Source: Tanypteryx hageni (taxonomy: Eukaryota; Arthropoda; Insecta; Odonata; Petaluridae). Taken from it: 64,000 nt of DNA. The stretch is taken from assembly GCA_028673005.1 (NCBI GenBank), contig CM054118.1, forward strand, positions 59,763,401 through 59,827,400, written 5' to 3'. The notes under the pieces are model-generated. The model was not told where the DNA came from, ran no database searches, and was given only the letters and a program-made list of their open reading frames with translations. Made by a program: the position numbers and the translations under genes. Positions 1 through 10,903 of the stretch are shown here, piece after piece; position 1 is the first letter of the stretch, and each line of letters opens with the position of its first letter.

Positions 1-3000
1 TCACGAGACGTTATGATTCTGCTCGGCGCTATTTTACTCTAAGGAATGAAAGAGTTTTCTACATTTCTTCTTTCCGTCTCTCATATTATCCACTCAAGAC
101 ATTCCAAAAATCCTATTTTCTTCCGTCCCTTCCATTTTCTTTCTCCTCCTCACCTTTCCCTACGCACTGAAACTAGGAATAAAGGAGGATTTACGCCAGA
201 ATATTTCATCTTTAAAATCGCCATTTTCGATATTTCTTGTCCATTCAATATCAAACACTTCATAGATACATTGGAAATGGAATCATCAGCCAGTTTCCAC
301 GTTAACAAACATTTTTACTATCCGATTCTGGAAAGACAAATTAATTGAAAAAATTAAATCACATTCAGTCGATACGAATAATTGTTATCTCTGGAGCAAA
401 TCTTCTATTTTTTCTGTCTCCTAAATCTTAAGGGAAAAATTAACTTAATGTTCATCATCAATTTTCAAATTATTATAGCGAACATTTATGCGATATATGT
501 CAGCATTTAACTAGTTCTTTTAATATTACTGACTGCATATTGCATCAATCTCTAATACCATAAGGTAATCGCTTCTTTTGCCCCAAACGAAATCAGTTAA
601 ATCCATGTTACTGGTTTCTTGATTCACGTTTACCATTAACATTTTTAAATCGAATTAGGGAAATGGCGCGCTCTTCCGCACCTCCCACTTTTTCCTAGCT
701 CTTAGACGTTATCTCTTAGTATTCAACAAATATTTTTTTCTAATTGCTTTCAAAAGTATCACTTACCTGGCTAAACTCCCTAAAAGAACTTTTTTGCTCA
801 TACTCGCCTATTTATAGGACACTGTTTTGTGAATCTGTACAAATACCGATGGATGGTCACGTGAGAAAGAAAGAGAAAGGTGAGATACGTTAGGACCAAG
901 GATTTAACGCTTCCTTTTTCGAAACTTCCCACCTCTCCCTCTGTCTGTCTGTCTCTCTCTCTCTATCTCTATATCTCTCTCTCTCTCTCTCTCCCTCTTC
1001 GCCACACCCCACCATCTCATCCTTAATGTCCCCCATCGTGAGAGTTGAGATATGTTATGGGTGCAGCCGACTTTCGCCACTTTGCTCCGCACCATCTCCT
1101 CCGCCTTCAAGATGGAAACCCCAAGTGTTGAGGGCGTTAGAGGGAGAAAAAGAGAGAGAGAGTGGAGATGGGGGAGAAGGTAAGGGCATTGTTGCTAGGC
1201 TGCGGGATGAGAACGAGTAGAAGGGAATGAAGCATCCGGTAGATGGCAGCGTTAGTAATGGGTCGTTGGCGCAATGGTGGCGAGAAGAGGAAGGAGGAAG
1301 TGGGGAGTTCAAGGAAAAGGTAGAAGGGATGTTAGATGTGAGGGAAATGGAGGAAAGAAGTTGTAACAGAATGAAGCGAGGAAGGAGGAATGGGAGGATG
1401 TACTCTGTGGAATGAGTACTCGGTGCATCCTATTTCTTATTCAAAAGATAATTTGATTACGGTTTTTGACCTTTTCGAGGAAGTGCCATAGGTAGCGACG
1501 AAAGCGAACGAGAATGCGTTACTATGCAACGACACAAGACCTACGATACGATCTACCAATGAAGAGGAAATAGTAAATGATAAGGAAAAAAAATTTAAAA
1601 GGAAATGAGATGAGAACGAGAGAGATAACAGAATAGAATTCGTAAATATGTACACAGAATATCGCTTGCGTGGTGAAGGTTTAACCCGAGCAAACATCGC
1701 CAAGGGGATAGAATCGATTTATTCACAAGGAAATGTTCCATTTTGCGTTCTCCTTACGCGACCCCTCCTCGAGTGCGTTCTAACCAATTCCTCCATTATA
1801 CACATAAGTGCTCGATTTCGGATGCACAAGCCCTCGTTAAAACATTTTCGGGTTTCGGCGAAAGCTTCAACGATCGAGTTAGACGCTCTTTCCCAAGAAT
1901 CAATTTACCAGTATTAAGGCACATTTGTATGTAAATTTCACAGAAGTTTCATTTCAGTGGTAACTATGAAACAACTTAATCATCGATTTTAAATTACTCT
2001 TTTGAACCATTCATTACAATTCTTTCATTGAAAACACTTTTGTGCGTTACATATACACTAGAATTAAATATGAAATAATGTCCACTCCCGAAGGCTCCTT
2101 CAGGAAGAGGGACTCGACATTCGAACATCGATACTTATCGCGCACCAACGCTTTTTCTATTTTTAAATATTTACGAGAACTGTGGTGATAATTTAAATAT
2201 TTAAAATGGCATGATTTGTCGACCATGCATTAATCGTATTATTGCATCGATGACCTTTTTTTTAATTGTCCTTTCGTTATTCACGAATTATGAATGAACG
2301 CCGCAATAACTCCTCTGAACGCTTTCCGCTAATTAAATTGAATAGGTGATCACGTGTCATCCGGTCCTCTCTCTCGATCTCTTTCTCTCTCATCACGCTT
2401 TTCCGCCCTGTGGCATCTCCCTTCAATCTGAAATCATCCAATCGCACCGAAATTCATGCGACCAATCCCTGAATTATCAAACGGTGAAGCGATCCGATGG
2501 TTCACACGGGCACGGACGGATACACTATGCGGGGCACATCCTCGGGCAGCAGAAAGACTTCGTGCGTCATTTCCACCTAATATATTTATAAATACGCCTA
2601 ATTTTTTGAAATTACGAAATTCAGCGATTACCAAGAAGGAAAAGTATACATAAAACTATTGAAACTAATAGTACTAGAGCAACGTTGCGGAAATTTGGCT
2701 TATTTCTTAGCGTTTTTCATAATTGTCCTATTGAGAGACTAATTTTCCTGGGCAAAATCATTCTTTCCAATTTTATATAAGGATTGATTTGACGAATGAC
2801 TGCAAAATGTGGATCCACTATGTTCCTGTAATGTTAGAAGACTGCACCATTATGAAGCTAGGATTCAAAATTTTCGCCCACCTCGCCACTAATGCGATTT
2901 AAATTATTCTGATTATAAGGAAGAAAATGCAGAATAAAATATGTTTCATTTACGGTATATTTTTATATCATGGTTAATTATATGCAATGATTACCAATGG

Positions 3001-4379
3001 CTCGATTATGAATATGTTGGATACATGGGAAACCTTGAGGCCTTACCTTACTATGCATCACTTATACTCGGGAAGCGATGGTGGAATAGTTCGAGTGTTG
3101 GCTTCCACGAAGAGGGCCCAGTTTCAAATCCTGGCGGTGATTAGTTTAGTTTTTTACAAGAAAATCGGCTAGAAAATAGTGATAATGCGGTGTCTCTTTA
3201 ATGCAGGTTTTACAGGCAATGAGAATGAATTGTTCAAGTTTGAAGTATATCTATTTATAAATGCATAAAATTCTTTTTTTTTAATAGACCACATGGAATT
3301 TTGTTTTAAAATTGTCTGATTATTATAAAATAACATTCATACACAGCACGTAAAAATTATTGGTATATTGGTTTGGTAGCTAAAAGGGCTACATGTGCTC
3401 ACGACAGACATACCAGATATTTACAAATGGAAGAGGATAAACTACCTCTGGTCAAATCCTCCCCCCCCCCCCCTGAAAATATTTTAGCGCGAATTCCATT
3501 CCATGTTTTCTGCTAATGCAACCGAAATCGCTTTAACTCTTCTTTCAGCACACACTAAAACTGGTATTTGTAATTACATGAAGCTCTATGAAATTATCGC
3601 CGAATTATCTCAGATTGAGCAAAAAATATTTTTGGTGGAATAATGATCTTTCGTTCTGCTGATTAGTTTTGCCCGGTAACGTCAGTGATCCCGAAAACTG
3701 GAAACCATGGCGTCGCACGGTAATTACGGCAAGCTATATAATATTCCTCTGATCCGCAATTTCACAAATTACACCTTCAAAGCAATTGCGTACGTAACGC
3801 GATAACTGCCTGAATTGCCGTTTAAATTATATTTGAAAAATAAGAAACCACCTCTCTAAATTCCGAATCGGAATTCGTGAAATAGCCATGAAATATACGG
3901 TGCATGAGAGACTGTTTTATTTGCAAAACGGATTAATTTAGAGCTAATACGTATTCTGGAACGCATTTTAATCTGTTGTTATACGTCACGGTTTTTATCG
4001 ATTCAGATATCTGACGATTTTTTAGGGAAATCTCGGGGTTTATTCGAGGGTGAAGGTTGGATCGAAGCGACAACATACGCGTGAGCTAGGCCCCGTGGGC
4101 TGTGGCCGCGACACGGTGCTTATCCATCGGGTCAGCTTTCCTCCGCCGCAGATTCTTCATCCGATTCAAACGCCATGCCATTTAGCGACAGCGCAGGACG
4201 AGAAATCTCTCAGCAACGCAGTAAGAAAGGGCGTTACCGCGTCAACACGCGGAGATTGACACGAACACGCTCGCTCGCTAAACCGAATCCCGTGTCCTGA
4301 CGTAGGAAAATCTTTTCTGCAATTACTTTTTTTATTCCACGTTCCCCGTGTTTTTTTCACTTGATCATTCGTAGATTTT
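1..4379. other. non-coding, mostly unique-looking sequence
   Basis: I see no supportable gene here. Open frames are short (at most about 100 codons), overlap on both strands and carry no recognisable motif. The stretch holds a CT-rich microsatellite near 0.95 kb, a C13 run at 3461-3473, and otherwise AT-rich sequence. It could be intergenic DNA or intron. Confidence 0.5.
937..995. repeat. (TCTG)/(TC)/(TCTA) microsatellite
   Basis: A compound simple repeat: a few CTGT units, then CT repeats interrupted by CTAT. Pyrimidines are on the + strand. The Arg/Glu-rich open frame on the opposite strand is a by-product of the repeat. Confidence 0.9.
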
Positions 4380-4660
4380 GGAATGGTGCGTTGAGTTCTG
4401 TGTGTGTCTCCCACTAACAACTTTTGCATGGACCGATTTTCATGAAACTTGGTATGAGGCTCGTCCTGCCAGGGCCCACCTTCGGGCTATATTTTATTTG
4501 GCGAAGATTGTCCCGGGTTCGGTTCCAGGAACGTTTTATTCTATTTGTTTTAAATAGGAAGTCTCATAAATCGTACAGACTTATGTTCTATAATACTTTA
4601 AAATATCTTAAATTTTGATAGCGGAGCGAGTTTTATATTGTTCTAAGGGAAAAAGAATAT
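4380..4660. repeat. dispersed repeat with Pol III B-box-like motif, copy 1
   Basis: This segment is clearly similar to 54170-54445. Shared landmarks, in order, are a TTTTCATG box near the start, GCGAAGATTG, the motif CCCGGGTTCG followed by TTCCAGGAAC, a short pyrimidine run, and a GAGCGRG...TTTGTA-like tail. The central motif approximates a tRNA B box; this copy has GGTTCGGTTCC and the other has GGTTCGATTCC. No tRNA cloverleaf is visible upstream, so it reads as a SINE or other short interspersed repeat. Boundaries are approximate. Confidence 0.55.
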
Positions 4661-4951
4661 AGATCCTAATTCTTATCACGGTGTTTTGATAATTGATCGT
4701 ATTTTCTTTAATTTCTACTAATACAGCGTTTTTGCATTTTAACTTGGCTTGAGCACAGACGAGTGAACAAATGGGTTATTAACCACTTTTTTCCAAACTT
4801 AAATATATTTATACATAGGGTGTCCCGCAACCCGAGGTCGATACTTCACCTACGTATATGGGAAGTCATTACAAGTCGAAAATAAATAGTAATCATTTTG
4901 CCTATTCTCAATAATAAAGGAGTAATGGACATTTGAAGTTGATGGAAATAA

Positions 4952-5089
4952 GAAGAAAAGCAACCATGGCAACACTGCTAAGCACAGGTCTACACAAGCT
5001 CGTTCGATAGTATCTAGAAAGAAGAAAAGCAACAGTTGGCGCCACTGCTGAGCACACAGGTCGACACAATTGCGGTCAATAGTACCTAG
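4952..5089 (+). repeat. 69-bp tandem duplication inside the mariner-like element
   Basis: Two diverged units start with the same GAAGAAAAGCAAC (4952 and 5021). Both contain CACTGCT, AGCACA and GGTC.ACACAA and end ...TA.CTAG. They lie between the left TIR and the transposase start, so this is an expansion of the element's 5' leader. Confidence 0.75.
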
Positions 5090-5184
5090 TTCGCTTGTTA
5101 CACTGCGTAGCTAAATTTGCTTGATTCACTGCATAGCAAGAGTTTCACAAGTGTGACTCATGGTAATTGCTGTTGTTTTTCAAA

Positions 5185-6223
5185 ATGTCCGTGTACACTA
5201 ATGGAGAGTATGTCGATATTCATTTTGTTTATGGGTTCTGTGACGGGAATGGGGCAGCAGCTGTCCGAGAATACGAGATCGCGATTCCCAATTGACGAGT
5301 GTTTTCACGCGTGCACAGGTATTTACGAGAAAAAGGTGCATTTCCGAAGCCAAAGACTGAGCGTCCCAAACAGCAAACAGTGGACGAGGTAGAGGCCATA
5401 CTCGATATGGTGAACAATAGTCCAACCTCCGGTGCTTGTAGAATATCTGAACGGATCCACGTGCCACGAATGAGTGTATAGAGAACTCTTAACCGTCATT
5501 GTAATTATCGATTTCACCATCTGGATGTGCAAGCTCTTCAGGCTGAAGATTATCCGGCACGTATGGAATTCTGCAACTGGATTGTTCAAAATGATCAGCT
5601 GATTCCACGAATTTTGTTTATTGACGAGGCAATGTTCACTAGGGACGGAATAACAAACCGTAGACATTTCCATTCATGGGCCTTGGAGAATCCAAATGAA
5701 ATAAACGAGACTCATTTTCAACACATTTCCTGTAAACATTTGGTGCGGGATTATTGACGATAAACTTATTGGACCGTTCGTGTTGGAACATCGTTTAACC
5801 GCAGAGAGATACCTAAACTTCCTTGAATACCGCGTACCAGAACTTGGGGAAGATGTGCCACTTGAGGTTAGACGAGGTATTTGGTTTCAGCATGTCGGTG
5901 CACCAGCACACTTTGCAAGATGTGTAAGACTATTCTTAAAGCAGCGGTTTGAAAGTTGTTCGATCGGCCGGGGAGGGCCACATACTTGGCCACCAAGGTC
6001 GCCAGATTTGACCGCTTTAGATTATTACTTACGGGGCCATATGAAAAGCCTTGTTTATGAAACGAAAGTGCAAACCGTAGAAGAACTGTCAGACCGCATC
6101 AACGATGCTGCAGCGCAGAACAAAATGGGTGGTGTTATGCTTCGCACAGCAACAAGTTCTCTTTTAAAGAGAGCAAGAACCTGCCTAAGAGAAGATGGTG
6201 GCCACTTTGAGCAATTATTATAA
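5185..6223 (+). pseudogene. mariner-like transposase pseudogene
   Basis: This encodes a DDE/D transposase with the N-terminal helix-turn-helix annotated as DUF4817. The ATG at 5185 opens the conserved start MSVYTNGEYVDIHFVYGFCD. Codons 37 (TGA, 5293-5295) and 99 (TAG, 5479-5481) are in-frame stops, both explained by single substitutions. The same frame continues to about 5735 with the first catalytic block (LFIDEAMF). One base is then missing near 5735-5745, and the rest reads in another frame (5780-6223): the EHRL...YLNFLEYRVPEL segment, QHVGAPAHF, WPPRSPDLTALDYY and the C-terminal REDGGHFEQLL. In QHVGAPAHF the second catalytic Asp is replaced by Val (codon 5894-5896). With two stops, a frameshift and a lost catalytic residue it cannot encode an active enzyme. 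The host element's long TIRs flank it on both sides. Confidence 0.88.
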
Positions 6224-6412
6224 CAATTAATTGCTTGAATAAATATTGTAAAACAACAAACTTGCTTTTCTTCTATTTCCGCTAACAAATTCAAATGTTC
6301 ATTACTCCTTTATTATTGAGAATGCGCAAAATGGATTATTCCTTATTTTCGACTTGTAATGATTTTCCCTATACGTAGGTTAGGTATCGACCTCGCGTTG
6401 CGGGACACCCTG

Positions 6413-7377
6413 TGTGTGTGTGTGTATATCATATAAAACCTAAGGTACTTCTAGAAGATCTACAGAGCTGAAATTTGGTTTGAATATAAGTCATTAGGTA
6501 TAAACCTTTGGAAAAAAATCCGAAATTCCAGAAAATCAGAAAATTTTATATTTTAGGGGTGTTTTTGACCCCAATGCCCAATTTTAAAAAATTAAAAACT
6601 CACAAGAAAAGCATTGAAAACTGTGCAGGGCTATATAAAATTGATTTTTTAAATTAATTACAATTAAGATACCAAGTCGGGAAATGCACAATGAAGTTTA
6701 TTTATCTTGAAGGCAATTAAAATCCATGCTGAACTTGCGTAAAAATTCGATTTTAATCGTAAAATTTTGAATTTTTTTTCAGTCTTCAACAATGAAAAAT
6801 ATTAACTACCATAGCAAAGACTCCAATGCATTTCAATGGGAATTAATTTTCCATACTTCAAGACAATTGATTTAATGCTTAGACTGCTTTATAATCCATA
6901 GATTTCCGCCAACGAAGTATACATACAGGACAGTCGACTCGCCGTCGCTGTCACATCGCCCTTGAAAATGCTCACTTAGTGGGCGAAATGCATAGGGCTA
7001 TTCCTGGAACCCTTGTTTTGGCTACTGGAGTATCATCTATTTATCAATATACATATATGATGACGTAACAATTTTAAATTATTTTTTTATCCGGACATGT
7101 ACTAAAAGGCACGGATAATGACGATTAACACACAAAATATCCTAATTTTTACACAACTTTTAGTGTAACATATAAGATATTGTCTTAATGATGATTATAG
7201 TTATTGCTTAAAAAGGGAGATCTGAGCCATGAAACTTGAAATTGAAAAACGTGGTCACGAAGCCGATTGCCAGAGAATTTAGAAATTCTAGATAGATGCC
7301 TTAGTTTCGCAGAAAATGAAAATTATTATCTTATATAAATTGGCTCTGTTTAGTTAAATTTCTGTTGCGTTGGTTTA
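6413..7377. other. non-coding spacer with a PLE-like hairpin
   Basis: After a short TG repeat (6411-6424) the sequence is AT-rich with no open frame of note. The only structured segment is the GCTCAC-TTA-GTGGGC hairpin followed by GAAA at 6970-6988 (see findings). Confidence 0.5.
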
Positions 7378-7576
7378 TTTACGTTTTAGAAGGAAAACTG
7401 GTTGTAAAAAAGGAAAACAGGTAAGAAAAGGTATCAGCTGATACACGATTTGAAAGGGAAAGAGAGAAATCAAGATATGAAGAGGACAGCGGAAAACAGG
7501 AGTATATGGAGAACCAGGTTTAACCATGAATAATCACGGACCTATCTACGGACAGACTACCTATAATGATCTTGGT
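7378..7576 (+). mobile_element. 3' tail of a non-LTR retrotransposon (LINE), 5'-truncated copy
   Basis: About 200 bp that align closely with the 3' end of the copy at 19325-19870: GAAGGAAAACT..., CAGCTGATA.ACGATTTGA, AGTATATGGAGAACC, and the end TACGGACAGACTACCTAT. In the better copy this region encodes the extreme C-terminus of a reverse-transcriptase protein (E.K...GRKR.QL.DDLKGK). Only untranslatable scraps remain here. Severe 5' truncation is typical of LINE insertions. Confidence 0.65.
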
Positions 7577-10500
7577 GTATGGTGATTTTATAAACGCTTT
7601 CATTATGCAAGCATCGACAACTCGTGTGTGTGTTTGTCCCCTCGGCCATCTGATACTTGCGTAGGCGATGCGAGAGATGTGTATTTGAATTCGCGTAGAA
7701 AGATTAGACAGCATCATAGCAACGAGATTAAACCATCTATTGTTATTATTCATGTTGTAATAGAAGCCTTTTTATTTTAATTTGTTGCAAGCATTCCTGC
7801 ATTTTTGAAGGGATTTTTCAGCTAATAATTGTATGTTTTTATTTATCGTAATTATTATTGATTGTAAGTTATAATATATCTTAAAAAGTTTTTATCTGTT
7901 TCATTTATTATTATTCTGAAAACTGTTTTCCCTATGAAAAGACTATTGAAAACCTCTTTGGTAAAAGCTGAATTGCTCTGAACTAACAGTATATTTTCGT
8001 TGATTTTTCGCAATATGAATGTATAAGTCAGTATTTTTATTAATGATAAAAAGATACTAACTTCTTACTACTTATATATTTCAAATATTCTTACGTTTGC
8101 CAATGAATTCTGTACTTCTGACTGCCATTCTCTCAACTGTAAAACGATTAAAGGTTAAATACCTCCACATCACTCAACAGCTGCTAGACACTTTTGCATC
8201 TTTTTACGCCCATGCAAGCAGAAAGGTTATTATAATTATGTTATCGAGTTTATTCATATTAAAATATTAACTATATAAAAGTTTGTTAAAAAAATTCATT
8301 TTTATATCTTCATTTGTTTTATTTTCCGCTCTACTACCCTTCGACAATGGACAGTTGATTGAGGCATATTAGCGTATAAACAGTAACATTTATTAGTTTA
8401 TATTTAAAAAATACATGCAAGATGGTATTTTTGACAATGACTTTAGTATTTTAAAGCTGATAATGCTTTAATAATTTGTTTCCCAATTTTTCTCTATCAT
8501 TGATAAACTATGAATTACAAATGGTATTTATGGTATGAGAATTTCTTGGAATGACTAGCACATACTGTAACATTTCCTGTCAATATAAATAATCATTTCG
8601 GGACTTCAGCTTTGGGAAACCAGCCTGCATTAGTCCTGGTTTGGATTTCTTGTTAAAAATGTTATTCTCTGGGAACACAGAACGGAAATATCGCCATATT
8701 TCATGACCAAGGATGTTTTTTTTGGATTTGTTAAAATACCGGAGCCAATCGAAATCAGGGATGTTTCCGGACCGCAGAATTTCCAATCAGACCTTCAACC
8801 CTATTCAACGTACATCTACAATTCGCGTGCCCCAAGGCACAGCATCTTCGGACGCACCCCTCTATCCCTGCATGCAACTGGCATTTGTAAAATAAAAGGA
8901 AAAGACATATAAACCGCTATTCAAATTTTATTCGCGATCTTCTAGTTTTCTCCTAATTAAAACAATTTTCAAAATGTTTTTTTTTCAACACTAGAACATT
9001 GTTCCTAGAAATTCAGCATCCGTAGGCAGGTGCACTACGCCTAATGTAAAATCCGGCTCTGCGTAAATTCTCAATAAATTCAGGAAAAGAATCTTTTTCA
9101 AGCCTCTCAAAGGTCTAATAAACTTCCATCATAACTGTCGTCACCCCTGAACATTAGCTGGTCACTGTGCTAGTATTTGACTGGAATAATTTTAATAATC
9201 ATTAACTATCAATCCTCAAGACTTGTAAATTTTGTAATAAATTAATATGATGATAACTGCATAAACGCGATATCCCTTCTTATTGAAGGTTACTGTGACA
9301 AATGGCAATATAATGACCCCATAGATCAGACAATAATAACATAATGATATGTCTGTGAGAAAGACTTATGTTCTTTGCAAGAACAGAGTAACGACGTGCA
9401 AAATATTCGTATTAAAGGAGTCTAACACTTAAAATGAATTAAATTCAGAATTCAATATTTCACAAGACGCCGGGTGGATTATTTTATAGTACAGTCAAGT
9501 AGTATCGTCCAACACGGTTCGGGAATCTGCTCTCCGGGGGCCTGATCTAACAGCGTAATCGAATAGCCGTTTTACATGCGAGAGAATTCGGTGCTCCATA
9601 GATTGGAAACGCCAGTTACATTGACATTATCCGCAATGTTTCACATCAATCTCCGTTCCGGGTCAGTGCTATGATTGTCGCACCGTATCCTGCAGACTGG
9701 CCGAGATTAACTCATTATTGATTACTCAACCTGGATGGTAAATTGATCACTTACATATTATTAACAGATAAAAGGGCAATTTAAAAGCTAAATTGATAAC
9801 TAATGGCAGCATACCTTGGAGACGGGTACATACTTTTAAAACAAACTTTCAAATCCAATGAAACCCCTACCTTTGAAATATTCACCGCATTCTCGACTAT
9901 TAAACCTAATACACTACATTATTAGGGCAATCGAAATGTACGCACATAATCAAAGGGAGTATACTCACTCCGATGTATTAACCTGATGATCAAGTTCAAA
10001 AGGTGACGCGATAAGTTATGGTTCTAAATTTACTTTTTGCATGATACGAATTTCTATCGGTCCTCGTAACGTAATCGACAAAGTCTGTCGATAGGGAAAA
10101 CTTCAAAGAATGTATCTTAAGGAATATCCAGAACTATTAACCGTATCTTCTTATAAAGTGCTTCTTTCCCGAGTCATTCGAGTCTTGCTCACGTAAAAAC
10201 AGTCTATCTGAACAATTTTCATATTTTCAATTTTATTCGTTGATACTTAGTAACTAAAGGCATGTCTCTCAGTTGCCTCTATGCTGAAGATACCATCGTT
10301 TTATGGGCAAATAAATAGATTTTATTGTAATCCTTTTCCATTTATATTGATTTTTCAAAAAGATCTTATGTTGGCTATCTCGACCTAAAACCTTATTTGT
10401 GAAAATTGAAAAAATATGCAGTATAACCCTTATTATCTGATGGACAAGCATTCAAATGTCCAATTATACGAACTAAGTTTTAAATTGCTGTACTGCTGCA

Positions 10501-10881
10501 TGTTTCTTGACCCTTGCGCTTCTTCCCGAGTTTTTTTTATCGCAAACACCCGCTTTTAAGCAGTTAACTTGGATTTTTTGGCATATTATAAAGTTACTAA
10601 TTGCATAATCATAGCGGATTTTCTCGAGTAATTCACGCACTTTTTTATCATAATATCGTGTTAAAAATTTTGATCCGCGAAATACGCTTGGTATTACGCC
10701 TAACAACCTGGAGCGGAACATTTTCACACATTAACAGCACCTATTCGTATTACAGATAAACGCTTTGTGTTACCTTGAAAACTAAAATCGTTTGTTTATT
10801 TTATTAGCTTAAAGTTACCTTTCCTTTTTCCATCTAACCGAATTTTCGATTATGCAAACCATCCTTGGCCCCAATTAATTA
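7577..10881. other. AT-rich non-coding sequence
   Basis: No gene, RNA gene or clear repeat was recognised. The longest open frames are 60-77 codons, overlap on both strands and have no motif. Confidence 0.5.
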
Positions 10882-10903
10882 GAATAATCGGAATTCTACT
10901 GTA
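10480..10903 (-). mobile_element. possible pogo/Tigger-like element end
   Basis: Read on the minus strand from 10903, the sequence begins TACAGTAGAATTCCGATTAT and continues with ATAATCGAAAATTCGG. This is the layout of pogo/Tigger terminal repeats (TACAGTAGAACCYCGATTAT, then GATTATCCGAA-like boxes). A TA at 10902-10903 would be the target site. An 84-codon minus-strand frame (10473-10727) follows, but I cannot match it to a transposase with confidence. The other terminus was not found. Confidence 0.4.

Larger units (their letters stand above)
4816..6412 (+). mobile_element. mariner-like element (DUF4817-type transposase), full length but inactive
   Basis: A complete ~1.6-kb Tc1/mariner-superfamily element. 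It starts AGGGTGTCCCGCAAC and ends with the complement GTTGCGGGACACCCT. The two ends match imperfectly for about 140-150 bp (4816-4965 against 6262-6412), which is long for mariner TIRs. A transposase pseudogene fills the interior. No clean TA target duplication remains: the left flank reads CA, and the right flank is a TG microsatellite at 6411-6424 that may have eroded the site. A deleted relative lies at 23155-24074 in the opposite orientation. Confidence 0.85.

Noticed and set aside
8703..8912. 69-codon + strand frame
   Set aside because: It looked faintly protein-like, but an overlapping frame on the other strand is equally long and nothing matches a known family.
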